DNA of 62,994 nt from Candidatus Reconcilbacillus cellulovorans (GCA_002507565.1 MOXJ01000013.1:1-62994), one strand, 5' to 3'. Positions 1 through 9,025 are shown, numbered from the stretch's first letter. Notes: a model not told the origin generated them from the sequence alone. Program-made: numbers and translations.

Positions 1-192
1 CAGAAAGTCGCGCATCGAGTTGTTAGTTCAATTGCAAATGATCTACGAGAGAATACATTAACGAATGCTATATCCATTCCTCTTGGTGCTGTAAGAGGGC
101 CGCCCCTCCCAAAAAAAAAAAAAAAAAAAAGCGGCGCCCTTCAACACCGCTCCGATCCATCCCTGCAACGCCCACATACTCCAATCCTCTAA
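1..192 (+). pseudogene. Truncated ORF fragment at left edge, possibly YunB-like
   Basis: An open frame enters from the left edge and reads as ordinary protein for about 36 codons, ending ISIPLGAVRG. It then runs into the 20-A tract (read as poly-Lys) and stops at 190-192. The ISIPLGxxxG stretch resembles the IPLG-containing segment of the sporulation protein YunB, and a yunC homologue lies 4 kb away. In YunB, however, that segment is followed by further conserved sequence that is absent here. The first 100 bases are visibly AT-richer than the rest of the window. A gene cut by rearrangement, or a sequence join at the homopolymer, would both explain this. The family assignment is tentative. Confidence 0.35.
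111..151 (-). terminator. Intrinsic terminator of the araDBA operon
   Basis: Read on the minus strand just downstream of araA, the sequence AGCGGTG pairs with CGCCGCT (7 bp including one G-T wobble, 8-nt loop). An uninterrupted run of 20 T follows. This is a Rho-independent terminator with an unusually long T tract, placed about 55 bases past the araA stop codon. Confidence 0.7.
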
Positions 193-205
193 CGCCGCCC
201 CCACA

Positions 206-1696
206 TTACCGCCGCAACGCCCAATACGCGTCGCTCCAGCGAAGCTCCTGCGCCAGCCGCTCCGGCGTCGTCGAACGGTCGATCCGCACGAACTCGACGC
301 CGGCCATGTCCGCCCAGTCCGCCAGCTGCTCGCTCGTCACCGCGTAGCTGAACACCGTGTGATGCGCGCCGCCGGCCATGATCCACGCCTCCGCCGACTC
401 GGCGAGCGACGGATGCGGCTTCCACAGCACGCGCGCCACCGGCAACTTCGGCATCGGCCGCGGCGGCCGCACCGCCTCCACCTCGTTGACCACGAGACGG
501 AATCGCGTGCCGAGATCGATCAGCGACGCGTTGACCGCCGCGCCTGGCCGGCCGTCGAACACGAGGCGCGCCGGATCCTCTTTTCCGCCGATCGACAGCG
601 GATGCACCTCGATGCGCGGCCGCCCGTCGGCGATCGTCGGGCACACTTCGAGCATGTGCGCGCCGAGCACCAGCTCGTTGCCCGGTTCGAGATGGTAGGT
701 ATAATCCTCCATGAACGACGTGCCTTCGTAATCCGCCATGATTTTGACGATGCGCAAAAGCGCCGCCGTCTTCCAGTCGCCCTCGGCCCCGAAGCCGTAG
801 CCGTCTTCCATCAGGCGCTGGACGGCCAGCCCCGGAAGCTGCCGGAGTCCGTGCAGGTCCTCGAACGTCGTCGTGAACGCGTCGAAACCGCCTTCCTCCA
901 GAAACGACCTGAGCGCGATCTCGATGCGCGCCTGCTCGCGGATCGCCTCGCGCGTCGGCCCGGACTCGCGGCCCTCGGGCACAATGTCGTACCGCTCCTC
1001 ATACTCGCGCAGCAGACGGTCCGTCTCCGCGTCCGTCACCTCTCGCACACGAGCCGCAAGGTCACCGACGCCGTAGCCGTTGACCGACCAGCCCAGTCGG
1101 ATCTCTGCCGCGACCTTGTCACCCTCGGTCACCGCCACTTGCCGCATGTTGTCGCCGAACCGCGCGACTTTCAGTCGCCGCCCTTCCGTATAAGCGACGG
1201 CCGTCCGCATCCACGCCGCCAGACGCCGCCGCACCACCGGGTCTTCCCAGTGGCCGACGACGATTTTGCGCGCGAGGCCGAGACGCGCCCCGATATGGCC
1301 GAACTCGCGGTCGCCGTGGGCGGACTGGTTCAGGTTCATGAAATTCATGTCGATCGTGTCCCACGGAATATCGCGGTTGAACTGCGTGTGCAGGTGCAAA
1401 AGCGGCTTTTGGAGGCCGGACAGGCCGACGATCCACATTTTCGCCGGCGAAAACGTATGCATCCACGCGATTATGCCGGCGCACGTCTCGTCCGCGTTCG
1501 CCTCCGCGCACACGCGCCGGATGTCGTCCGGCGTCGTCAGCACCGTTTTCCAGACGACCGGATACGGCAGACGCTCGCCGGCGAATCCTTCGACGATCCG
1601 CCGCGAATGCGCCTCGACTTCGCGGATCGCCTCGGGACCGTACAAATGTTGGCTTCCCGTTACGAACCAGAACTGATAGGGTCTTGTTCTGCGCAT
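206..1696 (-). CDS. araA: L-arabinose isomerase
   Basis: AraA converts L-arabinose to L-ribulose in the cytoplasm, the first step of arabinose catabolism. The 496-residue length is normal for the family. Family-typical segments are present: [12 protein letters not shown] at the N-terminus, the Mn-site region with [18 protein letters not shown] and [16 protein letters not shown], and HHTVFSY near the C-terminus, which together supply the metal-binding Glu and His residues. I chose the ATG at 1694-1696 because AGAAAGGAAG lies about 10 bases upstream; a TTG nine codons earlier has no binding site. It is the last gene of araD-araB-araA, about 80 bases after araB, and is followed by a T20 terminator. 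Control by AraR is inferred from operators upstream of araD. Confidence 0.96.
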   Translation of the reverse strand: MRRTRPYQFWFVTGSQHLYGPEAIREVEAHSRRIVEGFAGERLPYPVVWKTVLTTPDDIRRVCAEANADETCAGIIAWMHTFSPAKMWIVGLSGLQKPLLHLHTQFNRDIPWDTIDMNFMNLNQSAHGDREFGHIGARLGLARKIVVGHWEDPVVRRRLAAWMRTAVAYTEGRRLKVARFGDNMRQVAVTEGDKVAAEIRLGWSVNGYGVGDLAARVREVTDAETDRLLREYEERYDIVPEGRESGPTREAIREQARIEIALRSFLEEGGFDAFTTTFEDLHGLRQLPGLAVQRLMEDGYGFGAEGDWKTAALLRIVKIMADYEGTSFMEDYTYHLEPGNELVLGAHMLEVCPTIADGRPRIEVHPLSIGGKEDPARLVFDGRPGAAVNASLIDLGTRFRLVVNEVEAVRPPRPMPKLPVARVLWKPHPSLAESAEAWIMAGGAHHTVFSYAVTSEQLADWADMAGVEFVRIDRSTTPERLAQELRWSDAYWALRR

Positions 1697-1775
1697 GGTC
1701 GACTCGCTTCCTTTCTCTTCCAAAAAATGATATCATACCTGAAAACGGATCGGCCCGTCAGCACCGCCATCCGCC

Positions 1776-3458
1776 TCAGTCTCGCCCGGTCCGCACGCGC
1801 TCGCGGATCGCCTTCAACCGCTTCATCACGTCGTTTTCCCCGCGCCCGAAATAATCGTGCAGCCGCACGTATTCGCGGTAGAGTTCCGCATAGACCGCCG
1901 CGTTTTCCGGGATCGGCCGGTACGTCTCGCGGCGCACGCGGGCCATCCGGGACGCCGCCTCGACGATCGAGTCGTAACCGCCCGCCGCCTTCCCGGCGGC
2001 CACCGCGCCGAACATCGCCGCGCCGACGGCCGGCGTATGTTTCGATTCGGCCACCTTGATTTCCCGGTTCGTCACGTCCGCGTAAATCTGCATGAGCAGC
2101 CGGTTGCGCTGCGGCAGCCCGCCGCAGGCGTACAGCTCTTCCACCGGCACGCCGTTTTCTTCGAACGCGTCGATGATTTTCCGCGTGCCGAACGCCGTCG
2201 CTTCCAGAAGCGCGCGATAGATTTCCTCCGGCTTCGTCAGCAGCGTCATCCCGACGATCAGGCCGCTCAAGTCGGCGTCGACCAGCACGGACCGGTTGCC
2301 GTTCCACCAGTCGAGCGCAAGCAGCCCGATTTCTCCCGGCCGGTACGCCGAAGCGCGCCGCTCCAGCCATTCGTGGACGCCGACGCCCTCGCTCCGCGCC
2401 GCTTCCGCAACATAGGCCGGCACGCCCTGCTCCACATACCACGCGAAAATGTCGCCGACGGCCGACTGGCCCGCCTCATAGCCGAGATAGCCGGGGATGA
2501 TGCCGTCCTCGACGACGCCGCACATGCCATCGACGTGCTTTTCCTCGGTTCCGAGCAACATGTGGCAGATCGACGTACCCATCACCATGACCATTTTGCC
2601 CGGCGTCACGACACCGACGCCCGGCACCGCCGCGTGCGCGTCGACGTTGCCGACCGCCACGGCCGTCCCAGGCAAAAGCCCCATGCGTTCGGCCATCTCC
2701 GGCAAAAGCCCGCCGGCCTTCGTGCCGAGCGGCACGACGTCGCCGCGCAGCTTCGTCTCGACCAGCCGCTCCAGCCGCGGGTCGAGCGCGCGGAAAAAGT
2801 CGCGGCTCGGGTAACCGTCGCGTTTGTGCCAGATCGCTTTGTAGCCGGCGGTGCAGCTGTTGCGCAGCAGATTACCGGTCATTTTGAAAACGACCCAGTC
2901 CGTCGCTTCGACGAACCGGTCGGCCGTTTCATAAATTTCCGGATCCTCGTTAAGAATTTGCCAAACTTTTGCAATCATCCACTCCGATGAAAGTTTCCCG
3001 CCGTACCTCGGCAAAAACGGCTCGCCGCGCTCCGCCGCGATCGCGTTCAACCGGTTCGCCTCGTCCTGCGCCGCATGGTGTTTCCACAGCTTCACCCAGG
3101 CGTGCGGACGGCGCTTCCACTCCGGCTTCAGGCACAGCGGCTCGCCGCGCTCGTCGATCGGCAGCATCGTGCAGGCCGTAAAATCGATGCCGATCCCGAC
3201 GACGTCCGCGGGGGCGACGCCGGAGGCGCGCACGACTTCCGGTACCGACCGGAACAGCACCTCGAGATAATCGCCGGGATGCTGCAGCGCCCACTCGTCC
3301 TCGAGCCGGACGTCCGAGTCCGGCAGCCGTTCGTCGATGACGCCGTGCGGATACGGCGTGACGTGGTCGGCGACTTCCGTTCCGTCTTCCAGGTCGACCA
3401 GCACCGCCCGGCCGGATTCCGTGCCGAAATCAACGCCGATCGCATATTTTTTGCCCAT
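1776..3458 (-). CDS. araB: Ribulokinase
   Basis: AraB phosphorylates L-ribulose to L-ribulose-5-phosphate with ATP. The 560-residue protein is an FGGY-family sugar kinase. It has the N-terminal phosphate motif [15 protein letters not shown], the central [11 protein letters not shown] and GTSICHM segments, [16 protein letters not shown], and the C-terminal [18 protein letters not shown] nucleotide-binding region. The start at 3456-3458 is supported by AAAGGAG nine bases upstream; the frame remains open for eight more codons without a better site. It is the middle gene of the arabinose operon, 78 bases after araD and 79 bases before araA. Confidence 0.96.
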   Translation of the reverse strand: MGKKYAIGVDFGTESGRAVLVDLEDGTEVADHVTPYPHGVIDERLPDSDVRLEDEWALQHPGDYLEVLFRSVPEVVRASGVAPADVVGIGIDFTACTMLPIDERGEPLCLKPEWKRRPHAWVKLWKHHAAQDEANRLNAIAAERGEPFLPRYGGKLSSEWMIAKVWQILNEDPEIYETADRFVEATDWVVFKMTGNLLRNSCTAGYKAIWHKRDGYPSRDFFRALDPRLERLVETKLRGDVVPLGTKAGGLLPEMAERMGLLPGTAVAVGNVDAHAAVPGVGVVTPGKMVMVMGTSICHMLLGTEEKHVDGMCGVVEDGIIPGYLGYEAGQSAVGDIFAWYVEQGVPAYVAEAARSEGVGVHEWLERRASAYRPGEIGLLALDWWNGNRSVLVDADLSGLIVGMTLLTKPEEIYRALLEATAFGTRKIIDAFEENGVPVEELYACGGLPQRNRLLMQIYADVTNREIKVAESKHTPAVGAAMFGAVAAGKAAGGYDSIVEAASRMARVRRETYRPIPENAAVYAELYREYVRLHDYFGRGENDVMKRLKAIRERVRTGRD

Positions 3459-3536
3459 GGCGCCCGCTCCTTTCCTTAACATACCGTTAGCAATACCGTT
3501 AGCACCTTTGCCGGTTTTACGCCCCGCGCCCGCGAT

Positions 3537-4250
3537 TCAGACCGTCTCTTCACTCCGAGCCGGCTTTTGTCCGTAGTAAGCGTCTGCGCCGTGTTTGCGC
3601 AAATAATGCTTGTCCAAAAGCACGCGGTCGATCGGCCGCGCGTCCGGGTTCAGCCGCACCGTTCGGTACGCAAGTTTGGCCACTTCTTCCAGAACGACTG
3701 CATTGTGAACAGCATCGTGAGCGTCTTTCCCCCACGCGAACGGCCCGTGGCCATGGACGAGCACGCCGGGAACGTCCGCGGGGTTCCGGCCGCGAAACGT
3801 TTCGATGATCACATTTCCCGTCTCGAGCTCGTAAGCGCCGCGGATTTCCTCCTCCGTCATCCTGCGCGTGCACGGGATTTCGCCGTAAAAATAGTCCGCA
3901 TGCGTCGTGCCGAACGGCGGAATCGGCCGGCCCGCCTGCGCCCAGATCGTCGCCCACGGCGAATGCGTGTGGACGACGCCGCCGATGTCGGCGAAAGCTC
4001 GGTATAACGCCAGATGGGTGGGCGTATCAGACGACGGTTTCAGCCGGCCGTCCACGACGCGGCCGTCGAGATCGACGACGACCATGTCTTCCGGCCGCAG
4101 CTCCTCATAAGGTACGCCGCTCGGTTTAATGACGACGAGTCCCCGATTCCGGTCGATGCCGCTTGCGTTGCCCCACGTAAACGTCACCAGCCGGTAACGG
4201 GGAAGATCGAGATTCGCCCTCCATACCGCCTCTTTCAGCTCGTCGAGCAT
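3537..4250 (-). CDS. araD: L-ribulose-5-phosphate 4-epimerase
   Basis: AraD converts L-ribulose-5-phosphate to D-xylulose-5-phosphate, which enters the pentose phosphate pathway. The 237-residue length matches class II aldolase-like epimerases. Visible features are the N-terminal [10 protein letters not shown], the zinc-ligand pair VHTHS (His94, His96), [11 protein letters not shown], the third His in [12 protein letters not shown], and the C-terminal HGADAYYGQ carrying the catalytic Tyr region. The ATG is preceded by GGAGGGGAC at a good distance. It is the first gene of the operon, and its upstream 150 bases carry two AraR-like boxes and a TATAAT. Confidence 0.95.
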   Translation of the reverse strand: MLDELKEAVWRANLDLPRYRLVTFTWGNASGIDRNRGLVVIKPSGVPYEELRPEDMVVVDLDGRVVDGRLKPSSDTPTHLALYRAFADIGGVVHTHSPWATIWAQAGRPIPPFGTTHADYFYGEIPCTRRMTEEEIRGAYELETGNVIIETFRGRNPADVPGVLVHGHGPFAWGKDAHDAVHNAVVLEEVAKLAYRTVRLNPDARPIDRVLLDKHYLRKHGADAYYGQKPARSEETV

Positions 4251-4306
4251 GCCGTCCCCTCCGCTCTAAAGACGGTTTCGCCCGCCTGAGACATCTCCTC
4301 AACAAA

Positions 4307-4327
4307 ATTATATACTTGTACGTACAA
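4307..4327 (-). promoter_or_regulatory. AraR-like operator and -10 box of araDBA
   Basis: The minus strand carries TTGTACGTACAA (4316-4327), a perfect palindrome matching the core of the Bacillus AraR operator (consensus ATTTGTACGTACAAAT). Immediately downstream is TATAAT (4307-4312), about 57 bases before the araD start. The operator sits between the -10 box and the expected -35 position, where no good TTGACA is seen, so AraR binding should block the polymerase. The araR gene is not in the window. Confidence 0.8.
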
Positions 4328-4381
4328 TTTATCTACCCCTTCGGCGAAAATAACGCTTTCAAACCGACATTCCCTGGTAAA

Positions 4382-4393
4382 TTGTACGAACAA
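4382..4393 (-). promoter_or_regulatory. Second, upstream AraR-like operator
   Basis: TTGTTCGTACAA on the minus strand differs from the perfect box by one base and lies 66 bp upstream of it, centre to centre. In Bacillus subtilis, AraR binds paired operators cooperatively with DNA looping, so a second box here fits the same mode of control. It is squeezed between the araD promoter and the stop codon of yunC. Confidence 0.65.
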
Positions 4394-4403
4394 GTCGAGT
4401 AAA

Positions 4404-4745
4404 TCAGCGGACGGCATGGTCGGGAACCGACGGCTCCTCCAACCCCATCATCCGAGCGACGGCCTCCTTGCCGGCCATCCCCGGCCGAACGCCGAGCCGC
4501 TCCGCTTCCTTGGTCACCGCTTCAAGCGGTGCCTCGAGCAGCTCTTCCAGCGTTCGTACGCCGACGGCGCGCCCCGCGACGACGCGTCTGTCCTTCAGCC
4601 GCTCGTCGAGCAGCCGGACGTCGAGCGCCCCGCACATGATATAGCCGATCCCGGCGTCGATCGCCAAAAGCGTCGTTTTCGGCAGCCGGACCTCGACGCC
4701 GACGGCCGTTTTGCCGCCGATGCGGACGGGAACGATACGGACCAC
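4404..4745 (-). CDS. yunC: YunC family protein (DUF1805)
   Basis: A 113-residue protein of the YunC/DUF1805 family, whose molecular function is unknown. The core YIMCGALDV, LKDRRVVAGRAVGVRT and LLEAPLEAVTKEAE segments are the family signature. I chose the GTG at 4743-4745 because GAGGTGG sits 5-6 bases upstream and the protein then begins VRIVPVRIGGKTA, as in YunC. An ATG 13 codons earlier would add a Lys/Arg-rich tail. It is transcribed towards the arabinose operon with only the AraR region between. In Bacillus it neighbours yunB, and a possible yunB remnant is at the left edge here. Confidence 0.85.
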   Translation of the reverse strand: MVRIVPVRIGGKTAVGVEVRLPKTTLLAIDAGIGYIMCGALDVRLLDERLKDRRVVAGRAVGVRTLEELLEAPLEAVTKEAERLGVRPGMAGKEAVARMMGLEEPSVPDHAVR

Positions 4746-4943
4746 GAAAACCACCTCTTTTTTCGCCCGTTTGCCTCTACCCATGATATGTGCCCCGGTG
4801 TTCCGGCGACTGGACGGAAGCCCGCTTTTAGCCGGAACAAAGCAGCGACGGCGGCCCAGACGGAGTTTTTCCCCTGTTCTTGCGGCAAAAGACGTGGTAT
4901 AGTATTCACGTGTCCATGACGCGGGAAGGGAGTCGGGCTTGCT

Positions 4944-5318
4944 TTGGGAAAAATACACCGCTTCACGGTCCAGATCATGATCCGCGACCAGAACGAATCG
5001 AAAGCGCTGGAAAAACTGTTCCAACTGCTTCGTTCGGCCGACATTGACGGATACAAAATCATCGTACCCTGGAACGCCGATCAGCGCCTGCGGGACGAAA
5101 CCGCTCCCGGGCCGACCGACGCGCTGACCGACTTCGTGCAATCGGGGAAACTCGCGCGGCTTTTCGTGGTGAAAGAAAAAGGAGTCCGGCTGAATTTCCC
5201 GTGCCGCATTCTGAACGTCGACGCTTCCTCGCGTCTCGTGACGGTTTACCACGTCGACGAAAAAAAGGTTTATACATTTTCGTTCGGGGAAATCGAGAAC
5301 GTCGAACCTGCGGTGTGA
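4944..5318 (+). CDS. Conserved hypothetical protein, 124 aa
   Basis: A soluble 124-residue protein that I do not recognise. It starts TTG with GGAAGGGAG about 11 bases upstream, and a TATAGT hexamer at 4898-4903 could be its -10 box. The N-terminal half is charged and helical-looking (RDQNESKALEKLFQLLRSAD). The C-terminal half looks beta-rich (GVRLNFPCRILNVD, LVTVYHVDEKKVYTFSF), suggesting a small alpha/beta fold. There is no signal peptide or membrane segment. It is divergent from yunC and followed 78 bases later by another small gene on the same strand. Codon use is like the surrounding genes, so it is probably real. Confidence 0.65.
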   Translation: MGKIHRFTVQIMIRDQNESKALEKLFQLLRSADIDGYKIIVPWNADQRLRDETAPGPTDALTDFVQSGKLARLFVVKEKGVRLNFPCRILNVDASSRLVTVYHVDEKKVYTFSFGEIENVEPAV

Positions 5319-5396
5319 CCCTTCCCAGGATGTCCGTCCAAACGCCGGCCGGCCCTGCGGCATACGCTGCGGTAGAGGCCGAAGGAGGTGGACGAT

Positions 5397-5666
5397 TTGG
5401 AACGCGACATCCTGGCGCAGGCGCGGCGGTGGATCGGGCGGCCGGTTTATGCCGTCCGCAAGGACGGCACCGTCGTGACCGGCGTTCTTCACGCCGTCAA
5501 GAAAGACCGGCTCATTCTCTCCCAAGGCAAAAACGCCAAAAAAGCGCGGACAAGCGGCATTTTTACGCCGCTCGTCCTATATGACCTGTTGGCGATCGGG
5601 CTTTACACGCCGTTCGGATTCGGGCGTCCTTTTCCGCTCGTGCATGACGGTTTTTGGTGGTGGTAA
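5397..5666 (+). CDS. Small hypothetical protein, 89 aa
   Basis: A short protein of unknown function. I chose the TTG at 5397-5399 because AGGAGG ends eight bases before it; a GTG nine bases earlier overlaps the binding site itself. Residues 1-50 are basic and look like a small beta barrel (GRPVYAVRKDGTVVTGVLHAVKKDRLILS). The C-terminus is hydrophobic and aromatic with Gly-Phe-Pro (FGFGRPFPLVHDGFWWW), a style seen in small spore or envelope proteins of Paenibacillus. The sporulation link is only inference. Confidence 0.6.
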   Translation: MERDILAQARRWIGRPVYAVRKDGTVVTGVLHAVKKDRLILSQGKNAKKARTSGIFTPLVLYDLLAIGLYTPFGFGRPFPLVHDGFWWW

Positions 5667-5759
5667 AAAGATACAGATCCGGGGCGAATTGCCCGCCCCG
5701 CGTTTTACATAGCTCGTTGCGCCAAGAACAATGCTGGACATACCGGAGGATGACCATCG

Positions 5760-6899
5760 ATGAACTTATTGCCGTCTTTTCCGCCGCACGCGTTCGACGG
5801 CCGACTAGAGGACGTGCGGCGCCGCCTGGAAGCAAAACTTTCGCGCATGCGCATCCGACTGCACGGGAAAACGCCCCATGCTGCACCGGACGGCGTTTAC
5901 GACGACACCGCGCTCGACTGGTGGACGTCCGGTTTTTGGCCCGGCATACTGTGGATCATGTACGGCCTGACCGGCGACCAAGCGTGGCGCGATGAGGCCT
6001 GGCCGTGGGACGAACGGCTGGAAACGTGCTTTCTCGCTGAATCCGACCTCCACCACGACGTCGGATTCCAGTTCCTTCCTACCGCCGTGCTGAAATACAA
6101 ACTGACCGGCGACCGCGACGCGCGGCGGCGCGGCCTGTTCGCCGCCCAGTTTCTCGCAGGACGGTTTAACCCGAAAGGCAAGTTCATCCGCGCCTGGAAC
6201 GAACCGGACGAAAGCGTCGGCTGGTCCATTGTCGATTCGACGATGAACCTATCGCTACTGTACTGGGCGGCGGAAGAATCCGGCGATCCGCGCTTTCGGC
6301 ACGTCGCCGACGCCCACGCCGGGACGATCGTCGAGCATTTCGTGCGACCGGACGGTTCCGTTCGGCACATCTGCGTGTTCGATCCGGCGACCGGGGAATG
6401 GCGCGGCGCGCTCGGCGGACAGGGTTTCGGCCCGGATTCCGCCTGGAGCCGCGGTACCGCTTGGGCGCTGTACGGCCTGGCCAACGTTTATCGATACACC
6501 GGCGACACGCGATTTCTCGATGCGTCGAAACGAGTCGCCCACTTTTTCATCAGCGCGCTCGAGCCCGACCGCGTGCCGCTCTGGGATTTTCGCGTCGTGC
6601 CGCGCGACGGCCAGCCGCGCGACTCGTCCGCTGCGGCGATTGCGGCGTCCGGCCTGATCGAGCTCGCCGCGCTTGTTCCGCCTGCCGAACGTCCGATCTA
6701 CGCTAACGCGGCACGAGACATCCTCTTGTCGCTGACCGACCGCTACGCGGACTGGAACCCGGACCGCGACGGCGTCCTGCTGGCCGGCACCGGCCATATG
6801 CCGGAAAAGAAAAATATAAATGTTTCCCTCATCTACGGCGATTATTATTATGTGGAGGCCGTCGCCAAACTGCTCGGCTGGCCCCATCGCGTGTTCTGA
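5760..6899 (+). CDS. GH88 unsaturated glucuronyl hydrolase
   Basis: This enzyme removes unsaturated uronic acid residues from oligosaccharides produced by polysaccharide lyases, by a hydration mechanism. The 379-residue protein has the GH88 (UGL) alpha/alpha-barrel pattern: WTSGFWPGILWIMYGLTGD, DLHHDVGF with Asp100, IVDSTMNLSLLYWA with Asp159, SAWSRGTAWALYGLANVYRYT, WDFRVVP...RDSSAAAIAASGL and YGDYYYVEAVAKLLG. Asp100 and Asp159 match the two catalytic Asp residues of the Bacillus GL1 enzyme. There is no signal peptide, so it is cytoplasmic. The ATG follows CGGAGGATGA. No lyase or transporter gene is adjacent; it is followed 22 bases later by a small membrane protein. Confidence 0.92.
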   Translation: MNLLPSFPPHAFDGRLEDVRRRLEAKLSRMRIRLHGKTPHAAPDGVYDDTALDWWTSGFWPGILWIMYGLTGDQAWRDEAWPWDERLETCFLAESDLHHDVGFQFLPTAVLKYKLTGDRDARRRGLFAAQFLAGRFNPKGKFIRAWNEPDESVGWSIVDSTMNLSLLYWAAEESGDPRFRHVADAHAGTIVEHFVRPDGSVRHICVFDPATGEWRGALGGQGFGPDSAWSRGTAWALYGLANVYRYTGDTRFLDASKRVAHFFISALEPDRVPLWDFRVVPRDGQPRDSSAAAIAASGLIELAALVPPAERPIYANAARDILLSLTDRYADWNPDRDGVLLAGTGHMPEKKNINVSLIYGDYYYVEAVAKLLGWPHRVF

Positions 6900-6921
6900 A
6901 TTTGAAAAAGGAGTGTCCGTC

Positions 6922-7308
6922 ATGCCGAAACATTCCGGACTCGGAATCGCCTCGTTCGTGCTCGGCATCGCCGCGTTTATCATCGGCGTCGCCGGCATGG
7001 TGGTGTTTATCGGCGCCATCGCCGCCCAAATGCCGAACATCGCCACGGGAGGGCCGGAAGACACCGCGCAGTTCATCGAAAAGTTCACCTCGGAAAACCC
7101 GGCGATCATCGCGACGTTCGGCATCTGCTTCCTTCTGTCGGTGTTGCTCATCCTGATCGGGCTCGTCCTGGGGATTTCCGCCCTGTTCCAGCAAGATCGC
7201 AAAAAAGGATTCGCCATTGCCGGCGTCGCCGTCAACGGAAGTTTCCTCGCACTGTTCATCCTGCTGACGGTCATCGGCCTGCTGAGCGGCGCCGGCGCAC
7301 CGGCCTGA
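6922..7308 (+). CDS. Small membrane protein, DUF4190-like
   Basis: A 128-residue membrane protein of unknown function. The ATG at 6922 has AAAAGGAGTG eight bases upstream; the longer open frame overlapping GH88 is not needed. Two or three hydrophobic segments are visible: about residues 8-32 (GIASFVLGIAAFIIGVAGMVVFIG), 58-82 and 98-122. The sequence GLVLGISALFQQDRKKGFAIAGVAVNG, with a basic loop between helices, is typical of DUF4190 proteins, which usually carry paired Gly-rich helices. It follows the GH88 gene closely, so the two may be co-transcribed. Confidence 0.75.
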   Translation: MPKHSGLGIASFVLGIAAFIIGVAGMVVFIGAIAAQMPNIATGGPEDTAQFIEKFTSENPAIIATFGICFLLSVLLILIGLVLGISALFQQDRKKGFAIAGVAVNGSFLALFILLTVIGLLSGAGAPA

Positions 7309-7329
7309 AAAAACTTCCCGCCGCCCCTG

Positions 7330-7337
7330 CATATAAT
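7330..7337 (+). promoter_or_regulatory. Candidate -10 box for yhbH
   Basis: CATATAAT lies 40 bases before the yhbH start. It fits a vegetative TATAAT and also resembles the -10 element of the mother-cell sporulation factor SigE (CATACAAT-like). No convincing -35 element could be assigned, so the sigma factor is open. Confidence 0.35.
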
Positions 7338-7377
7338 GAATCACACACCATGGTTCCCGAAAGCGGGGTGAGCGGCA

Positions 7378-8526
7378 ATGTCGTCGTTCATCGTATCGCG
7401 TGAAGACTGGTCGCTTCACCGAAAAGGCTACCAGGACCAAGCCCGCCACCGGGAAAAAGTGCGGGAGGCGATCCGCGCCAACCTGCCGGAACTGATCGCC
7501 GAGGAAAGCCTCTTGTTCTCGGACGGCCGTCGTCTCGTCAAAGTGCCGATCCGCAGCTTAGAAGAATATCGTTTCCGCTTCAACGCGGCCAAAGCGAAAC
7601 ACGTCGGCCACGGCCGGGGAGCAACCCGCGTCGGCGACGTCGTCGCCGCGGACCCGTCCGGCTCCTCCGGTCGTCCGCCGGACGCCGACGGCGCCGGCGC
7701 GGGTGATATGCCCGGTGAAGACTACGTCGAGACGGAAGTCGGCCTGGACGAGATCGAATCCGCGCTGTTCGAAGAGCTTGAGCTGCCGTATCTCGAACGG
7801 AAAGAAGCCGACGCCGCCCAGTCGCCGGACATCGCATTCCGCGACATCCGTAAAACCGGGATTTCCGCCAATCTCGACAAAAAACGGACGATTCTCAGCC
7901 ACCTTCTCCGCCGGGCGCGTCGCGGCGAACGCGGCCCCGGACGACTGTCGAACGACGATCTTCGCTTCAAAACGTGGACCGAAACCGACCGCCCGCATTC
8001 CAACGCCGTCGTCATCGCCATGATGGACACGTCGGGCTCGATGGGGCCGTTTGAGAAATACGCGGCGCGGACGTTCTTTTTCTGGATGACGCGTTTCCTG
8101 CGTACCCATTACGAACAGGTGGACGTCGCGTTCATCGCCCACCACGCGGAAGCCCGTGAAGTTACAGAAGAAGAATTTTTTTCAAAAGGAGAAAGCGGAG
8201 GAACGGTCTGTTCCTCCGCCTACCAGTACGCACTCGACATGATCGACCGCCGCTACTCGCCCTCGCGCTATAACGTCTACACGATCCATTTCTCCGACGG
8301 CGACAACCTGGCGTCGGACAACGACCGGTGCGTCCGGCTCGTCGGCGAACTGCTGGAGAGGTCCAACCTGTTCGGCTACGGGGAAATCAACCCTTACAAC
8401 CGCACGAGCACGCTGATGACCGCCTTCCGCCACATTCGCCACGAACGGTTCCGCTGCTCAGTCATCCGCGAAAAGGGAGAAATTTATCAGGCGTTGAAAA
8501 CGTTTTTCGGAAACCCGAAGCTTTAA
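7378..8526 (+). CDS. yhbH: Sporulation protein YhbH (DUF444, VWA domain)
   Basis: YhbH is a sporulation protein of the DUF444 family; in Bacillus and relatives it is usually made together with the PrkA kinase and SpoVR. The 382 residues have the usual order: N-terminal FIVSREDWSLHRKGYQDQARH, a central disordered linker, then a von Willebrand A-like domain with the metal site MMDTSGSMG (DxSGS) and FFWMTRFLRTHYEQVDVAFIAHHAEA. FSKGESGGTVCSSAYQYAL contains a second conserved block. The start ATG follows GGGGTGAG. Neither prkA nor spoVR is adjacent. Confidence 0.93.
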   Translation: MSSFIVSREDWSLHRKGYQDQARHREKVREAIRANLPELIAEESLLFSDGRRLVKVPIRSLEEYRFRFNAAKAKHVGHGRGATRVGDVVAADPSGSSGRPPDADGAGAGDMPGEDYVETEVGLDEIESALFEELELPYLERKEADAAQSPDIAFRDIRKTGISANLDKKRTILSHLLRRARRGERGPGRLSNDDLRFKTWTETDRPHSNAVVIAMMDTSGSMGPFEKYAARTFFFWMTRFLRTHYEQVDVAFIAHHAEAREVTEEEFFSKGESGGTVCSSAYQYALDMIDRRYSPSRYNVYTIHFSDGDNLASDNDRCVRLVGELLERSNLFGYGEINPYNRTSTLMTAFRHIRHERFRCSVIREKGEIYQALKTFFGNPKL

Positions 8527-8536
8527 GCCTGAAACT

Positions 8537-8887
8537 TTAAGACGGTATCGGCTCTTGCGGCGATGCACGCCCGTCGAACCGCACTTCGACGATTGCGGCG
8601 TCCTTGAGCACGAACCACACGACCCCTTCAGCCTCCTCCCCGATCTTGTCGTAAAGCCTGCCGGCGCTGTAACAGCCGCGCGGGACGGTGTCGACGCTGT
8701 TGGCGACATAGCCGATCCGGCCGAGCGTGCCCATCTCCACCCGGATCGCCTCGTCGTCGACGGGGTTGTCCGGATCTTTCACCAGCCGCACGGTCGCGCC
8801 GGGCCTCAGCATCGCCGAACCGAAATAATGCTTCATGCCGCAAATACCGACAAAGACGGCATCGTGTCTTTCTTCCTTTTTCTCCAT
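8537..8887 (-). CDS. Stand-alone HIRAN domain protein
   Basis: A 116-residue protein made almost entirely of a HIRAN domain: GMKHYFGSAMLRPGATVRLV, DPDNPVDDEAIRVEM and GRIGYVANSVDTV are the family pattern. HIRAN domains bind DNA ends or damaged DNA and are usually fused to helicases or nucleases. Here there is no partner domain. The ATG at 8885-8887 has AAAGGAGG nine bases upstream; the frame is open for 29 more codons without support. It converges with yhbH (10 bases apart) and diverges from the genes leading to cas3. Confidence 0.8.
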   Translation of the reverse strand: MEKKEERHDAVFVGICGMKHYFGSAMLRPGATVRLVKDPDNPVDDEAIRVEMGTLGRIGYVANSVDTVPRGCYSAGRLYDKIGEEAEGVVWFVLKDAAIVEVRFDGRASPQEPIPS

Positions 8888-9025
8888 CGCCCTCGTTCCT
8901 CCTTTTTCGTTTGTATCCCGACCGATCCCCGCCGACGCGTTTTCCGTGCCGTACGGGAACTCTGTATAAGCCATTTTACCGCGGCTTTTTGACCATGTTC
9001 GGTCAGCGAATACAGGTTCGCCCTA

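Noticed and set aside
359-2059. 566-aa plus-strand ORF opposite araA
   Set aside because: It is antisense to a clear araA gene, its composition is Arg/His/Pro-rich as expected for a GC-rich shadow frame, and it has no ribosome binding site.
4235-4417. 60-aa minus-strand ORF upstream of araD as a leader peptide
   Set aside because: It spans the AraR boxes and the -10 element, so it is promoter DNA rather than translated sequence.
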